Assembly: GCF_009707545.1 (NCBI RefSeq) | Contig: NZ_WLYK01000005.1 | Span: 372,001 to 436,000 of the forward strand | Reading direction: 5' to 3' | Length of the DNA: 64,000 nt | DNA from: Nakamurella alba | GTDB taxonomy: Bacteria; Actinomycetota; Actinomycetes; Mycobacteriales; Nakamurellaceae | In this document: positions 12,375 to 20,414 of the stretch, one piece after another | How the letters are laid out: each line of letters starts with the position of its first letter | How positions within the stretch are numbered: the stretch's first letter is position 1 | Notes under the pieces: generated by a model | What the model saw: only the letters and a program-made list of their open reading frames with translations | The model's database searches: none | What the model was told of the DNA's origin: nothing | Program-made: the position numbers and the translations under genes

Positions 12375-12925
12375 GGGCGGGTGACCTCCATGGGGGTGCC
12401 GAACTCGTTGGACCAGACCGAGTACTTCAGGCTCTTCACCGCGGCCGGGGTGCGCGGGGGGACGAACCCGACGGCCACGGTCACGTCCGGGCGGATGTGG
12501 TCGGGCAGCCCCAGCAGCTCGGCGGCGATGCCGTCGGCCCAACTGGTGACCGTGCAGACACCGATGCCGACGGTCTGCCCGATCAACGCCAGGTAGGCGG
12601 CCGCAGCGCCCGCGTCCAGCCGTGAGACATGTTCCACACCACGGGGTCCCAGGGCCTCCAGGGCCCGGTCGACGTCCGTGCACAGGGCGATCATGGCCGG
12701 CGCGTTGTTGATGAACCCGGGCAGCACCTGCCGGGCCGCACGCATCTTCGCCGGGTCGTCGACGACCACGACGTGTCGCACCCCGGGGCGGGCCTGCTGC
12801 GCGCGCACCGCACCCCAGGCCATCACGTTGAGCACCTCCCGCGGCACCGGCCGGTCCTCGAACTCGCGGTGCATCCGGCGGCGGCGCATCGTGGTGATGA
12901 CATCGACCGGGGTCGGTGGCGTCAT
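12371..12925 (-). CDS. Nitroreductase-family flavoprotein
   Basis: An FMN-dependent NAD(P)H oxidoreductase-like protein of 184 residues. The N-terminus MRRRRMHREFEDRPVPREVLN is the family's FMN-phosphate-binding RRS/RRM element. AWGAVRAQQARPGVRHVVVV, DAGAAAAYLALIGQTVGIGVCTVTSW and the C-terminal VAVGFVPPRTPAAVKS follow the usual order. It is a short member, lacking the long C-terminal extension. GAGGAG precedes the ATG. It is the promoter-proximal gene of a two-gene operon with the DUF6092-like protein. The natural substrate (quinone, nitro compound or ene-reduction) cannot be predicted. Confidence 0.9.
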   Translation of the reverse strand: MTPPTPVDVITTMRRRRMHREFEDRPVPREVLNVMAWGAVRAQQARPGVRHVVVVDDPAKMRAARQVLPGFINNAPAMIALCTDVDRALEALGPRGVEHVSRLDAGAAAAYLALIGQTVGIGVCTVTSWADGIAAELLGLPDHIRPDVTVAVGFVPPRTPAAVKSLKYSVWSNEFGTPMEVTRP

Positions 12926-13017
12926 GGGGCTCCTCGCGGCACGGATCGGGTCGGTCCCGGTCACCCTAGGCGACCGGGACACGGCCGGGCCGTGCGCGCA
13001 GCCCGGTGCGAGAACGA

Positions 13018-16000
13018 TCACCGTGCGCGCAGCACGGCCCGCTCGAGGTCGTCCTGCGCCTTCGCGAGCAGGTCGCGTGCCGACTGGGCCCGCGCGATCG
13101 CGACCGCCTGCTCCAGGTCCGCGACCACGTCGGCCACCGGCCGACCGGACAGCTCCCGCGCCCGGGCACGCAACCGGTGCAGTTCGGCGTCCCACAGCGA
13201 GTTCCCGGACCGCGCGGACTCCGCGATGGCGTCATCGAGCCGGGTCGTCGCCTCGGCGAGGTGGTCGTCGGATCCACTGCGCACCAACAGATCCGCGTAC
13301 AGACCGACATGGTGCGACCGCATCACCACGAACTGTTGCTCCGGCAGCAGGTCGACGATCTCCCGCATCCGCCCGGTCCCGCCCTCGATCCGGGCTGTGG
13401 CCCATTCCGCCACGATGCCGAGGTAGCTCAGGATCGGGCCGAGCCCGACCTCGTCGGCGATCCGCACCGCCGCCCGGCCGTGGCGCAGCGCGGCCGGCAC
13501 ATCACCGCGGAATGCGTGCGCGACGCCGAGCACTCCCTCGATGTTCGCCCGCGCCGCCGGTTCCGGAGTCCGCAACAACACGGGGATGTCGGCCAGGTCG
13601 GGCCCGGCCTCGGACCACCGACCGGCGAGAGCGAAGGCGGCCAGCCGCCACGGCCCGATGGCCTCCACCGGCACGGTGATCATCCCGACGGGGACCTCCT
13701 CGTCGAGTCGCCGCGCCAGGTCCCGCGCGGTGCCGAGAGCGTCGATCGCCTCGTCCGGCCGCCCGATCTGCAGGGCGCACAGACCCCGGGCGAACTCGCC
13801 GCCGAGCGTCATCAGGTCGTCGCCGGCGGCAAGCCCGCGGGAGATCATCTCCTGCGCCAGCGCCGCCGCCTCGACGAAGTCACAGGTGAAGAACGCTGCG
13901 GCGAAGGCATTCTGCAGTCCGGCCAGCAGGTCACGGTCGTTGCCGAGCCGGCGGACCAGCGCGGTCATCCGGTCCCGCTGGGCCACGAAACCGGGGAAGC
14001 CGGCGTGGTAGGACAACGCGTAGAGCGACGAGAGCCGGGTCCTGGCAGCCATTTCCACACGGTCGCCGGCCTCGCCCTCCAGCCGGGCCGTGAGATCGAC
14101 AGCGGTGACCAGCAGCTGCTCGGCCCCGGAGTAGTGGCCGCGCCGGTGCGCGGCGTCCGACGCCGCGATGCAGAGCCGCGCCGCCTGCAGCAGTTCGTCC
14201 TCGCTCCCGGAGGCCGCGAGGTGGTGCACGATCCGATCGGCGCCGGCGACCGTGTCCCCGCCCGTCCGGGCGAGCAGCGCGGCGGCGGTCCGGGCATGCC
14301 AGCGCCGCCGTCGGGCCGGCCCGATGTCCTCCAGGAGCGTCTGCTGGACCAGTGCATGGTGGAAGCGGTGCCGCCCCGGCGCACCGGGCTCCGACCCGAG
14401 GAGCCCCGAGGCCGTCGCCCGGTCGACCGCCTCGTCGATCGTTTCCTCGTCCAGGTCGGTGATGTCGCGGAGCAGATCCGGGTCGAAGGTCCGCCCGACC
14501 ACCGCCGCGGCGCGCAGCACGGTCTTCTCGTCGGCGGGCAGGCGCTCGACCCGCCGCAGGATCACCCCGCGGATGCTGTCCGGAACCTCGGTGGTGACCC
14601 CCTCGTCAGCACCGGCGCCGCCGGCATCCCGGTCGGTGACCAGCAGCCGGACGATCTCACCGACGAAGAACGGGTTGCCGCCGGTGCGCTCGGCCAGGGC
14701 ATCGGTGGTGGCGTGGTCCAGGACCGTCCCGGTGCGGTCGGTGACGTAGTCGCGGACAGCGTCCGGGCGCAGGCCGGGCAGGTCGAGCCGGTGCACCCGC
14801 CCGGTGCGGGCGAGGGCGGCGAGCAGCTCCGCACCACCGGGTCCGCCGTCGTCGGACTGCGCGCGGGCCGTCAGCACCAGGGCGAGCCCGGAAGCGAGGC
14901 GGTGGGTGACGGCGTACTCGGTGAAGCGCCGGGTCGCGGGATCCGCCCAGTGCACGTCCTCCAGCAGCACCAGTACCTTCCGCCGGTCCGTGACCGCACC
15001 CAGGAAGTGCAGGATCCCGTCGAACATCCGGACCTCGGAATCCTCGATGGTCCCCTGCGGCATCCGCGATCCCGGCGCCGGGCCGGATACCAGGTCCGGG
15101 TCGAGGGCGAGTACGGCCGAGCCCCGTCCGGCCACGGCCGCGGCGACCACGTCCTCGCCGACGCCGCGGGCGATCTCCCGCAGCACCTCGACCCACGGCC
15201 AGAGCGGCGGGACGCCCTCGTGGTCCCAGCTGCGACCCCATGCCACGACGATCCCGGGATCGGCGGTCCCGGCCAGCTCGTCCAGCAGCCGGGTCTTGCC
15301 GATGCCGGCCTCGCCGGTCACCGCGACCACCGCGGGATACGGTGCGGCCCCGCTGCTGTCCAGGATCTCGCGGACCCGTGCCAGCTCCCGCTCGCGCCCG
15401 ATCAACCGGGTCGACGACGCCTGCTCCGTACGGTCGGCCGGCGCTTGTTCCGGTGGTGCAGCCGGGGCGGTCACCGCCCGGGGGCCGGCCGTGACCGCGC
15501 CGGCCGGCAGGTCGAGATCGGTGTCCTGGCGCAGGATCCGCTCGTGCAGCGTCTGGAGCTGCCTCGACGGGTCGGCACCGAGTTCGTCCGCGAGCAGGCC
15601 CCGGACCGACTGGAAGACGGTCAACGCATCCGCCTGCCGCCCACTGCGGTAGAGCGCGAGCATCAGCGCGGCCTGGATCCCCTCGCGCAGCGGGTCGGCG
15701 GCCACCATCGTCCGGAGTCGCTCCACCAGCAGTGCGTGCCGCCCGCGGGCCAGGTCGACGTCGATGCCGATCTCCTCCAGCCGGCCGTACAACCCGGTGA
15801 GCCGGGTCGCTTCGTTCCGGGCGAAGGCAGAGGGGATGTCGGCGTACGGTTCGTCCCGCCAGAGCGCTCCGGCCGCGGCGAGGGCCTGCTCCGCCGGCCC
15901 GAGATCTCCTGCCCGGAAGGATGTATCGGCCTCCGTGACCAGGCGGGCGAACCGGGCCGCGTCGACCGCGTTTGTCGGTACCGACAACCGGTAGCCGGGT

Positions 16001-16299
16001 GCGACGGTTTCCAGCGGGCCCGGCCGGGTGTCGTCGGGCGATCCGGACCCGCGCAGCCCGGACCGCAACCGGGAGACGTAGGCGTGGACCGTGGTCAACG
16101 GGTTGGCGGGCGGCGCCCCGTCCCAGATCCGGTCGACGAGGGTGTCGATCGGCACCACGTGTCCGGCGTCGACCAGCAGGGCGGCCAGGGTGGTCCGCCG
16201 GCGTGCCGGACCGAGTTCCAGGGTGCGCCCGGACCGCAGCGCGCGCAGGGGACCGAGCACCTCGAAGCTGATACCCGGCCACTCCGCTGCGGGCGACAT
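13018..16299 (-). CDS. SARP-family regulator with AAA/NACHT-like ATPase and TPR region
   Basis: A 1093-residue regulator of the AfsR/large-SARP type. Residues about 10-100 are an OmpR-like winged helix (FEVLGPLRALRSGRTLELG, LAALLVDAGHVVPIDTLVDRIW). About 105-255 form the bacterial transcriptional activator domain (YADIPSAFARNEATRL, LADELGADPSRQLQTLH). An ATPase follows, with Walker A GEAGIGKT near residue 327 and Walker B VLVLLEDVHWAD. The C-terminal 450 residues are helical repeats with no C-terminal LuxR HTH. GAGGAGG lies just before the ATG. SARPs bind direct heptamers spaced by 11 bp, and such a triplet lies in the spacer behind this gene (16662-16690), pointing at the lipoprotein gene. 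No biosynthetic cluster is in view. Confidence 0.92.
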   Translation of the reverse strand: MSPAAEWPGISFEVLGPLRALRSGRTLELGPARRRTTLAALLVDAGHVVPIDTLVDRIWDGAPPANPLTTVHAYVSRLRSGLRGSGSPDDTRPGPLETVAPGYRLSVPTNAVDAARFARLVTEADTSFRAGDLGPAEQALAAAGALWRDEPYADIPSAFARNEATRLTGLYGRLEEIGIDVDLARGRHALLVERLRTMVAADPLREGIQAALMLALYRSGRQADALTVFQSVRGLLADELGADPSRQLQTLHERILRQDTDLDLPAGAVTAGPRAVTAPAAPPEQAPADRTEQASSTRLIGRERELARVREILDSSGAAPYPAVVAVTGEAGIGKTRLLDELAGTADPGIVVAWGRSWDHEGVPPLWPWVEVLREIARGVGEDVVAAAVAGRGSAVLALDPDLVSGPAPGSRMPQGTIEDSEVRMFDGILHFLGAVTDRRKVLVLLEDVHWADPATRRFTEYAVTHRLASGLALVLTARAQSDDGGPGGAELLAALARTGRVHRLDLPGLRPDAVRDYVTDRTGTVLDHATTDALAERTGGNPFFVGEIVRLLVTDRDAGGAGADEGVTTEVPDSIRGVILRRVERLPADEKTVLRAAAVVGRTFDPDLLRDITDLDEETIDEAVDRATASGLLGSEPGAPGRHRFHHALVQQTLLEDIGPARRRRWHARTAAALLARTGGDTVAGADRIVHHLAASGSEDELLQAARLCIAASDAAHRRGHYSGAEQLLVTAVDLTARLEGEAGDRVEMAARTRLSSLYALSYHAGFPGFVAQRDRMTALVRRLGNDRDLLAGLQNAFAAAFFTCDFVEAAALAQEMISRGLAAGDDLMTLGGEFARGLCALQIGRPDEAIDALGTARDLARRLDEEVPVGMITVPVEAIGPWRLAAFALAGRWSEAGPDLADIPVLLRTPEPAARANIEGVLGVAHAFRGDVPAALRHGRAAVRIADEVGLGPILSYLGIVAEWATARIEGGTGRMREIVDLLPEQQFVVMRSHHVGLYADLLVRSGSDDHLAEATTRLDDAIAESARSGNSLWDAELHRLRARARELSGRPVADVVADLEQAVAIARAQSARDLLAKAQDDLERAVLRAR

Positions 16300-16854
16300 G
16301 CTGCCTCCTCGGGTGCGCCGGTCGGTCGGAATCTATCGCGGTGGACCGGTCGGCCACCGGTGGTGGCGCCGGCAGGTGCGGTCAGCCCGACGGATCGAGG
16401 TCCACCGGATCCACGAGGTCGACCCGGTCCGCGGGATCGACCGGGCACCCTGAGCGGGCGGGGTGTTCGGCAGTCGCGGCCGGTACCGGCGCGGGGGCGG
16501 TGCCCAGCGCGATGGCGATGCGCTCGGCAGCGGTCAGTGCGGGCCCGGGGTCGGGCGCGGGGTGGGGTTCCACCGGTTCTCCTTCGTCGCCGGCCGTCGG
16601 ACCCGTCGGATCGGCGGGCATCGGCTGGATGGCACGTCCGGACCAGCGTGACCCGGCGCGCTTGCCCGCCCCTTGCGTGACGCTTGCGTGGCAGCCGGAC
16701 GGTCGGTTCCGGTGACGCGGGGTGACGGCCGGCGGCAGGATCCGCACGTCCGGGTGGCATTCCCCCGGAGGGCTGGCCGCCGGGCGGGTGGCGGGCGAGA
16801 CTGCCCACGGCGCAGCGTCCGTGGCGCCTCCCCCGAAGTGATGGAGAGTCGTCG
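16300..16854. other. Divergent spacer between SARP gene and lipoprotein gene
   Basis: This 555-base region has no well-supported gene. A minus-strand frame (about 16621 to 16382, 79 residues, containing PALTAAERIAIALG) has plausible composition but no ribosome-binding site, and I leave it uncalled. The notable content is the heptamer array at 16662-16690. Confidence 0.5.
16662..16703 (+). promoter_or_regulatory. Candidate SARP box: three heptamers phased by 11 bp, plus -10
   Basis: TTGCCCG at 16662, TTGCGTG at 16673 and TTGCGTG at 16684 are direct repeats spaced exactly 11 bp start to start. This is the arrangement bound by SARP activators. A GACGGT -10-like box starts at 16698, 7 bases after the last heptamer, again fitting SARP promoters. 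The array is oriented toward the lipoprotein gene at 16855. Spacing and sequence are seen; binding by the neighbouring SARP is inferred. Confidence 0.5.
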
Positions 16855-17931
16855 TTGTCCCGGTCACGCCGCATCTTGTCGCTGCTCGCCGGTGCGATCG
16901 TCGTCGCCGGGTGTGCCGGCGCACCGCAGGCGGCCCCCGCGATCTCCGACGCCGCCGACGACGGTTCCGCGGTGCCCGCCATCTCCTTCCGGCTCGCCGA
17001 CGACTGGCTGCAGAACGGGATCCGGATCGGGGCGTCGGTGTCCGGCGGCCCGGTGATCACCATGCTGACCGACACCGGATCGAACGGTGTGGTGATCTCC
17101 CGCAGCTATCTGGGTGAGGACTACACGGTGCCGGACCCGCAGCAGTCGTTCACCGGCTTCACCTATTCCTCCAGCGGCAACTCCTACGACGGCGAGTGGG
17201 TGCTGGCCACTCTGGAGTTCTCCTCGACCGTGGACAGCGCCGGACCGACGGCTCGGACGTCGCAGATCCTGGTCCGCGCCGTCGACCGGATGTGCAACCG
17301 GCAGCAGCAGTGCACCGACGATCCCGAGGTCGCCATGCTGGGTGTCGGTTTCGACCGCGAGCAGGACGGCACCGAGGCGGTCGAGTCCCAGGCCGGCCCG
17401 GGCATCAACCCGTTCCTGCACCTGGAGCAGATGGATGCGGGGACCCTGGACGCCGGCTACTCGATCGGCAGCGGCCTGTTGACCCTCGGCGTCGACGACA
17501 CCTCCCGCTCGGGTTTCGCCACGGTGCCGCTGACCCAGGCCGGCGACGACTGGCGTGCGCCCACCACCTGCATCGCGGTGGCCGGGTCGGTGCCGCCGCA
17601 GTGCGGCACCCTGCTGCTGGACACCGGGCTGCCCTACGCGATCGTGCAGACGGAGGACGGCGTGCAGCCGCCGCTCGACGGGACGTCCTCGATCGGCCGC
17701 GACGAGGTGGCGAAGGGGCAGCAGATCTCCGTCACTGTGCCGGATCTCGACGACACGACGATCTACGACTTCACCGTCGGCGGCCCCGGCGCACCGACCG
17801 AGGTGTCCTGGGGCCACGACCTGCTCGCCCGGGACGGCGGAGCGTTCATGAACATCAGCCGGTTCGCGCTCAGCGCCACCGACTACCTCTTCGACGCCAC
17901 CACCGGGGTTGTCGGGTTCCGGGTCCTCTGA
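16855..17931 (+). CDS. Secreted lipoprotein with pepsin-like double DTG motifs
   Basis: A 358-residue protein with a lipoprotein signal (LLAGAIVVAGC, Cys20). The mature part shows two retro-/pepsin-like aspartyl motifs. MLTDTGSNGVVIS has D73 and TLLLDTGLPYAIVQ has D256, a spacing compatible with the two lobes of an A1-type protease. The C-terminus YLFDATTGVVGFRVL resembles the pepsin ending (FDxxxxxVGFA). This suggests a bilobal aspartic-protease fold anchored on the outer face of the membrane; activity is not proven, and a DUF3443-like non-peptidase is an alternative. The TTG start follows GGAGAG at 5 bases; the signal peptide begins right there. Several Cys (around CNRQQQC and CIAV...QCG) may form disulfides. 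Confidence 0.72.
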   Translation: MSRSRRILSLLAGAIVVAGCAGAPQAAPAISDAADDGSAVPAISFRLADDWLQNGIRIGASVSGGPVITMLTDTGSNGVVISRSYLGEDYTVPDPQQSFTGFTYSSSGNSYDGEWVLATLEFSSTVDSAGPTARTSQILVRAVDRMCNRQQQCTDDPEVAMLGVGFDREQDGTEAVESQAGPGINPFLHLEQMDAGTLDAGYSIGSGLLTLGVDDTSRSGFATVPLTQAGDDWRAPTTCIAVAGSVPPQCGTLLLDTGLPYAIVQTEDGVQPPLDGTSSIGRDEVAKGQQISVTVPDLDDTTIYDFTVGGPGAPTEVSWGHDLLARDGGAFMNISRFALSATDYLFDATTGVVGFRVL

Positions 17932-17947
17932 CAGCGCTGCCGCAGGT

Positions 17948-18937
17948 TCAGACTCCGCGCCGGGGCAGGCCCGCCTTCGCGTAGCACTCGTCGATCAGCT
18001 CGGCGGTGGCGATCGAGTCGGCGGCGGTGAAGGCGAAAGGTGCTCCGGTGCGGATGGTCTCGGCCACCGCCTGCAACTGGTAGGTGTACGACGTCAGGTC
18101 ACCGTGCGGCTGCTCGCTGCTGCCGGCCGGCCCACTCAGCAGCAACCGGTTGTCCAGGTGCGGGACCGCGAACGCCGGCGACACGGCGGTACCGTCGGTG
18201 CCGCTCACGGTCCAGGTCATCGTCCGGTCCGCGGCGTTCATGTCCCAGACCAGCCGGCCGGTGATGCCGCCCGGATAGCTGACGTCGACCTCCATGGCCG
18301 CGTCCATGTCCGGACCCTTCAGTGTCACCTCGACCGCGCCCAGCACCGGGTCGCCACCGATCCATGATCCGAAAGCCCGTGCGGCACTGAGCACGTAGCA
18401 GCCCAGGTCCATGGTGGCGCCACCGGCCAGCTCCAGGGACCACCGCGGGTCGGAGTCCGGCGGACCGGGGATCGCCAGCACGATCTCGACGTGCCGGATC
18501 GAGCCCAGCCGCCCGGAGGTCACCGCATCGCGCAGGGCGTGGTTCACCGGGTGGTGCAGGTAGTGGAAGCCCTCGAAGAGCCGGCCGGGGGACTCCGCGG
18601 CGAGTGCGCACACCCGCCGGGTCTGCTCCGCGTTGCTGGTCAGCGGCTTCTCCGACAGCACGTGCTTGCCGGCCCGGAGCGCCGCGATGTTCCACTCCTC
18701 GTGCAAGGAGTTGACCAGCGCGTCGTAGACCAGGTCGACGTCCGGGTCGGCGATCACCTCCGCGTAGGAGTCGTGGACGGTGCGGACATCCCGCTCGGCG
18801 GCGAAGGTCTCGGCCCGGGAGCGGTCCCGTGCCGCCACCGCGGTGAGTGCATGACCCAGCACCCCGGCCGGCTGCACGATCCCGTCGTCGGCGATGCGGG
18901 CGGCTCCGAGGATGCCGATCCGGAGGGGTGGCGTCAT
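17948..18937 (-). CDS. Gfo/Idh/MocA-family NAD(P)-dependent oxidoreductase
   Basis: A 329-residue dehydrogenase, probably acting on a sugar or inositol-like polyol. The N-terminal Rossmann fold reads LRIGILGAARIADDGIVQPA. LVNSLHEEWNIAALRAGKHVLSEKPLTSN contains the EKP motif whose Lys is catalytic. The C-terminal half is the MocA beta-sheet domain (GGATMDLGCYVLSAAR has the conserved D-x-G-x-Y). The ATG at 18937 with AGAGGAG upstream is preferred over a longer frame. Two LacI-like operators lie just upstream, at 18965 and 19032, so sugar-responsive repression is likely. It converges on the lipoprotein gene with a 16-base gap. Confidence 0.9.
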   Translation of the reverse strand: MTPPLRIGILGAARIADDGIVQPAGVLGHALTAVAARDRSRAETFAAERDVRTVHDSYAEVIADPDVDLVYDALVNSLHEEWNIAALRAGKHVLSEKPLTSNAEQTRRVCALAAESPGRLFEGFHYLHHPVNHALRDAVTSGRLGSIRHVEIVLAIPGPPDSDPRWSLELAGGATMDLGCYVLSAARAFGSWIGGDPVLGAVEVTLKGPDMDAAMEVDVSYPGGITGRLVWDMNAADRTMTWTVSGTDGTAVSPAFAVPHLDNRLLLSGPAGSSEQPHGDLTSYTYQLQAVAETIRTGAPFAFTAADSIATAELIDECYAKAGLPRRGV

Positions 18938-18964
18938 CGCGGCGGCTCCTCTGCACGTTGGCGA

Positions 18965-18980
18965 CTTGGATCGTTCCAAG
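18965..18980. promoter_or_regulatory. LacI-type operator 1
   Basis: CTTGGATCGTTCCAAG is an inverted repeat with 6-base arms around TCGT. It lies 28 bases before the start of the Gfo/Idh/MocA gene. Its size and symmetry fit a LacI/GalR-family operator; no LacI-family gene is in the window. Confidence 0.55.
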
Positions 18981-19031
18981 TGCTGCGGTGGTGAGTATGT
19001 CGCCACGATCCCGGCGGGTCAAGGGTGCGGG

Positions 19032-19044
19032 TTGGATCGTTCCA
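19032..19044. promoter_or_regulatory. LacI-type operator 2
   Basis: TTGGATCGTTCCA repeats the core of the first operator; the two centres are 66 bp apart. Two sites at near-helical phasing suggest loop-type or cooperative repression of the dehydrogenase gene. Confidence 0.5.
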
Positions 19045-19098
19045 GGTGGGTCCTTCGCCGGGAGTCCGCGAGACCGGCCCGCCGCACCGGCACGCACG

Positions 19099-19956
19099 TC
19101 AGCCGAAGATCTCCCCGGTGCGCTGTTCGCGCAGTGCCCGCAGGTGCACCGCGGCCCAGGTCCGGAACGGCCGCCAGTTCTCCGACACCTCGTCGACGGT
19201 CCGGCCCGGTCCGTACTGCTCCTCGACCTCGGCCTCCAGCCGCCCCTCGTGGTGCGGCACACCGTCCGGGTGGTTGGCGCCGCGGAGCACCACCAGTTCC
19301 GCCGCGAACGGACCGATACCCTTGATGGACAACAGGTCCCGTGCCGCGGTGTCCGGGTCGGCGTCGCGCAGGGCCGCCCCGTCCAGCCGGCCGTCCAGCG
19401 CCGCCTCCGCCACGGCGTGCAGGTACTCGGTCTTGCGTCCGGGCAGATCCAGGTCGAGCCCGCGCAGTCTCGCCGGCGACGGGAACGCACCGCCGTCGCC
19501 GTGCCGCTCGATCACCCCGGCCCGCAGCACCGCCGCCTGCCGGATCCGGATCCGCTGGGACAGCACCGCCCACGCGGCGGCCTCGTACGGCGAGTGGAAA
19601 CCGCATGGCCGCAGGCCCGGTAGTTCGGCCTGCGCTCTCCGGATCACCGGATCTCGGTCGGCGACGTCCGGCCAGGCGGTGCCGTCGATGTCCAGCGACA
19701 GGAACCGCGCCACCTGCGCCGCCGCGGCGTCCAGGTCGCCGTCGCCGGTCACCACGATCGCCGCCCGCGTCCCCTGCTGGTGGACCACCGCCGACGCGGC
19801 CGACCAGTCGGCATCCACCCGGAAGACGGTGCTGATCGACGTGTCCTGCTGCTCGCCCGGCGGTAGCGCGGCCGGCAGGAAGCCCTTCCAGAACGTCCGG
19901 CTGGTCTCCAGCGACCAGGGCCCGACGACGTCGAGGGTGACGTGGTGGCGGGACAT
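19099..19956 (-). CDS. AlkA-like DNA-3-methyladenine glycosylase (HhH-GPD)
   Basis: A base-excision-repair-like protein of 285 residues. It has an N-terminal TBP-like domain (VTLDVVGPWSLETSRTFWKGF) and an HhH-GPD core: SPYEAAAWAVLSQRIRIRQA, then the hairpin SIKGIGPFAAELVVLRGA. At the place of the catalytic Asp that normally follows the hairpin (PDAFPxxD pattern), this protein reads PDGVPHHE, so Glu replaces Asp if the alignment is right. It may define a subgroup of altered specificity. GGGAGG precedes the ATG. The VOC gene upstream on the same strand is only 18 bases away, so the two form one operon likely controlled by the divergent MarR. Confidence 0.88.
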   Translation of the reverse strand: MSRHHVTLDVVGPWSLETSRTFWKGFLPAALPPGEQQDTSISTVFRVDADWSAASAVVHQQGTRAAIVVTGDGDLDAAAAQVARFLSLDIDGTAWPDVADRDPVIRRAQAELPGLRPCGFHSPYEAAAWAVLSQRIRIRQAAVLRAGVIERHGDGGAFPSPARLRGLDLDLPGRKTEYLHAVAEAALDGRLDGAALRDADPDTAARDLLSIKGIGPFAAELVVLRGANHPDGVPHHEGRLEAEVEEQYGPGRTVDEVSENWRPFRTWAAVHLRALREQRTGEIFG

Positions 19957-19974
19957 GCGAACCTCCCGGGCGGG

Positions 19975-20337
19975 TCAGTCGTGCACGGTGACGGCGTAGC
20001 CGTCGGGATCGGTGAACGTGAAGGTACGGCCGAACGGGCCGTCGAAGGGCGGCACGGTGATGGTCACGCCGGCCGCGGCCATCGAGTCGTGCAACTGCTG
20101 GGCGTCATCGCAGGCCAGCCACAGCGCAACACCGAGCCCGGGACGCGCACCGTCGGCGTCGAGATCGACGCCGGGCGTGGTCTCCCGCACGGCGAACGCC
20201 GGGGTGGTGGTGAACACGACCGCTCCGGGCGGGGCGGCGGGCGTCCGGGTCAGGCCCAGTTGCTGCTCGTAGAAGTCGGCGGATCGCTGCAGGTCACGCA
20301 CCTGCAGGGAGATGAAGTCCGGTCCGGTGACGGTCAT
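19975..20337 (-). CDS. VOC-family (glyoxalase/bleomycin-resistance-like) protein
   Basis: A 120-residue single VOC domain made of two beta-alpha-beta-beta-beta units: DFISLQVRDLQRSADFYEQQLGL and ALWLACDDAQQLHDSMAAAG, ending TFTFTDPDGYAVTVHD. Metal ligands of glyoxalase I are not clearly kept, so ligand sequestration (drug or antibiotic binding) or a different enzymatic role is possible. It is the first gene of a unit with the AlkA-like gene and diverges from a MarR regulator across 76 bases holding two MarR-type operators, so MarR very probably represses it. Confidence 0.88.
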   Translation of the reverse strand: MTVTGPDFISLQVRDLQRSADFYEQQLGLTRTPAAPPGAVVFTTTPAFAVRETTPGVDLDADGARPGLGVALWLACDDAQQLHDSMAAAGVTITVPPFDGPFGRTFTFTDPDGYAVTVHD

Positions 20338-20371
20338 GGCTGGTTCCTCTTGTCGAAGGGTTGCTGCCCTA

Positions 20372-20414
20372 TGTCAGCACCCTGACACTACCACCATGTG
20401 TCAGCATGTTGACA
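20372..20414. promoter_or_regulatory. Pair of MarR operators between VOC and MarR genes
   Basis: TGTCAGCACCCTGACA (20372-20387) and TGTCAGCATGTTGACA (20399-20414) are inverted repeats sharing TGTCAG at a 27-bp step. The second ends on the A of the MarR start codon, so MarR binding would block its own leaderless start. CAGCAT, 7 bases before the ATG, is a weak -10. Confidence 0.7.

Noticed and set aside
16382..16621. Possible 79-residue minus-strand protein in the SARP-lipoprotein spacer
   Set aside because: Composition is plausible (LTAAERIAIALG) but there is no ribosome-binding site or known family, and Pro/Asp-rich repeats suggest chance.
13006..16680. 1224-residue plus-strand frame opposite the SARP gene
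   Set aside because: Antisense shadow with no start signal; the SARP domains and ATPase motifs are on the other strand.
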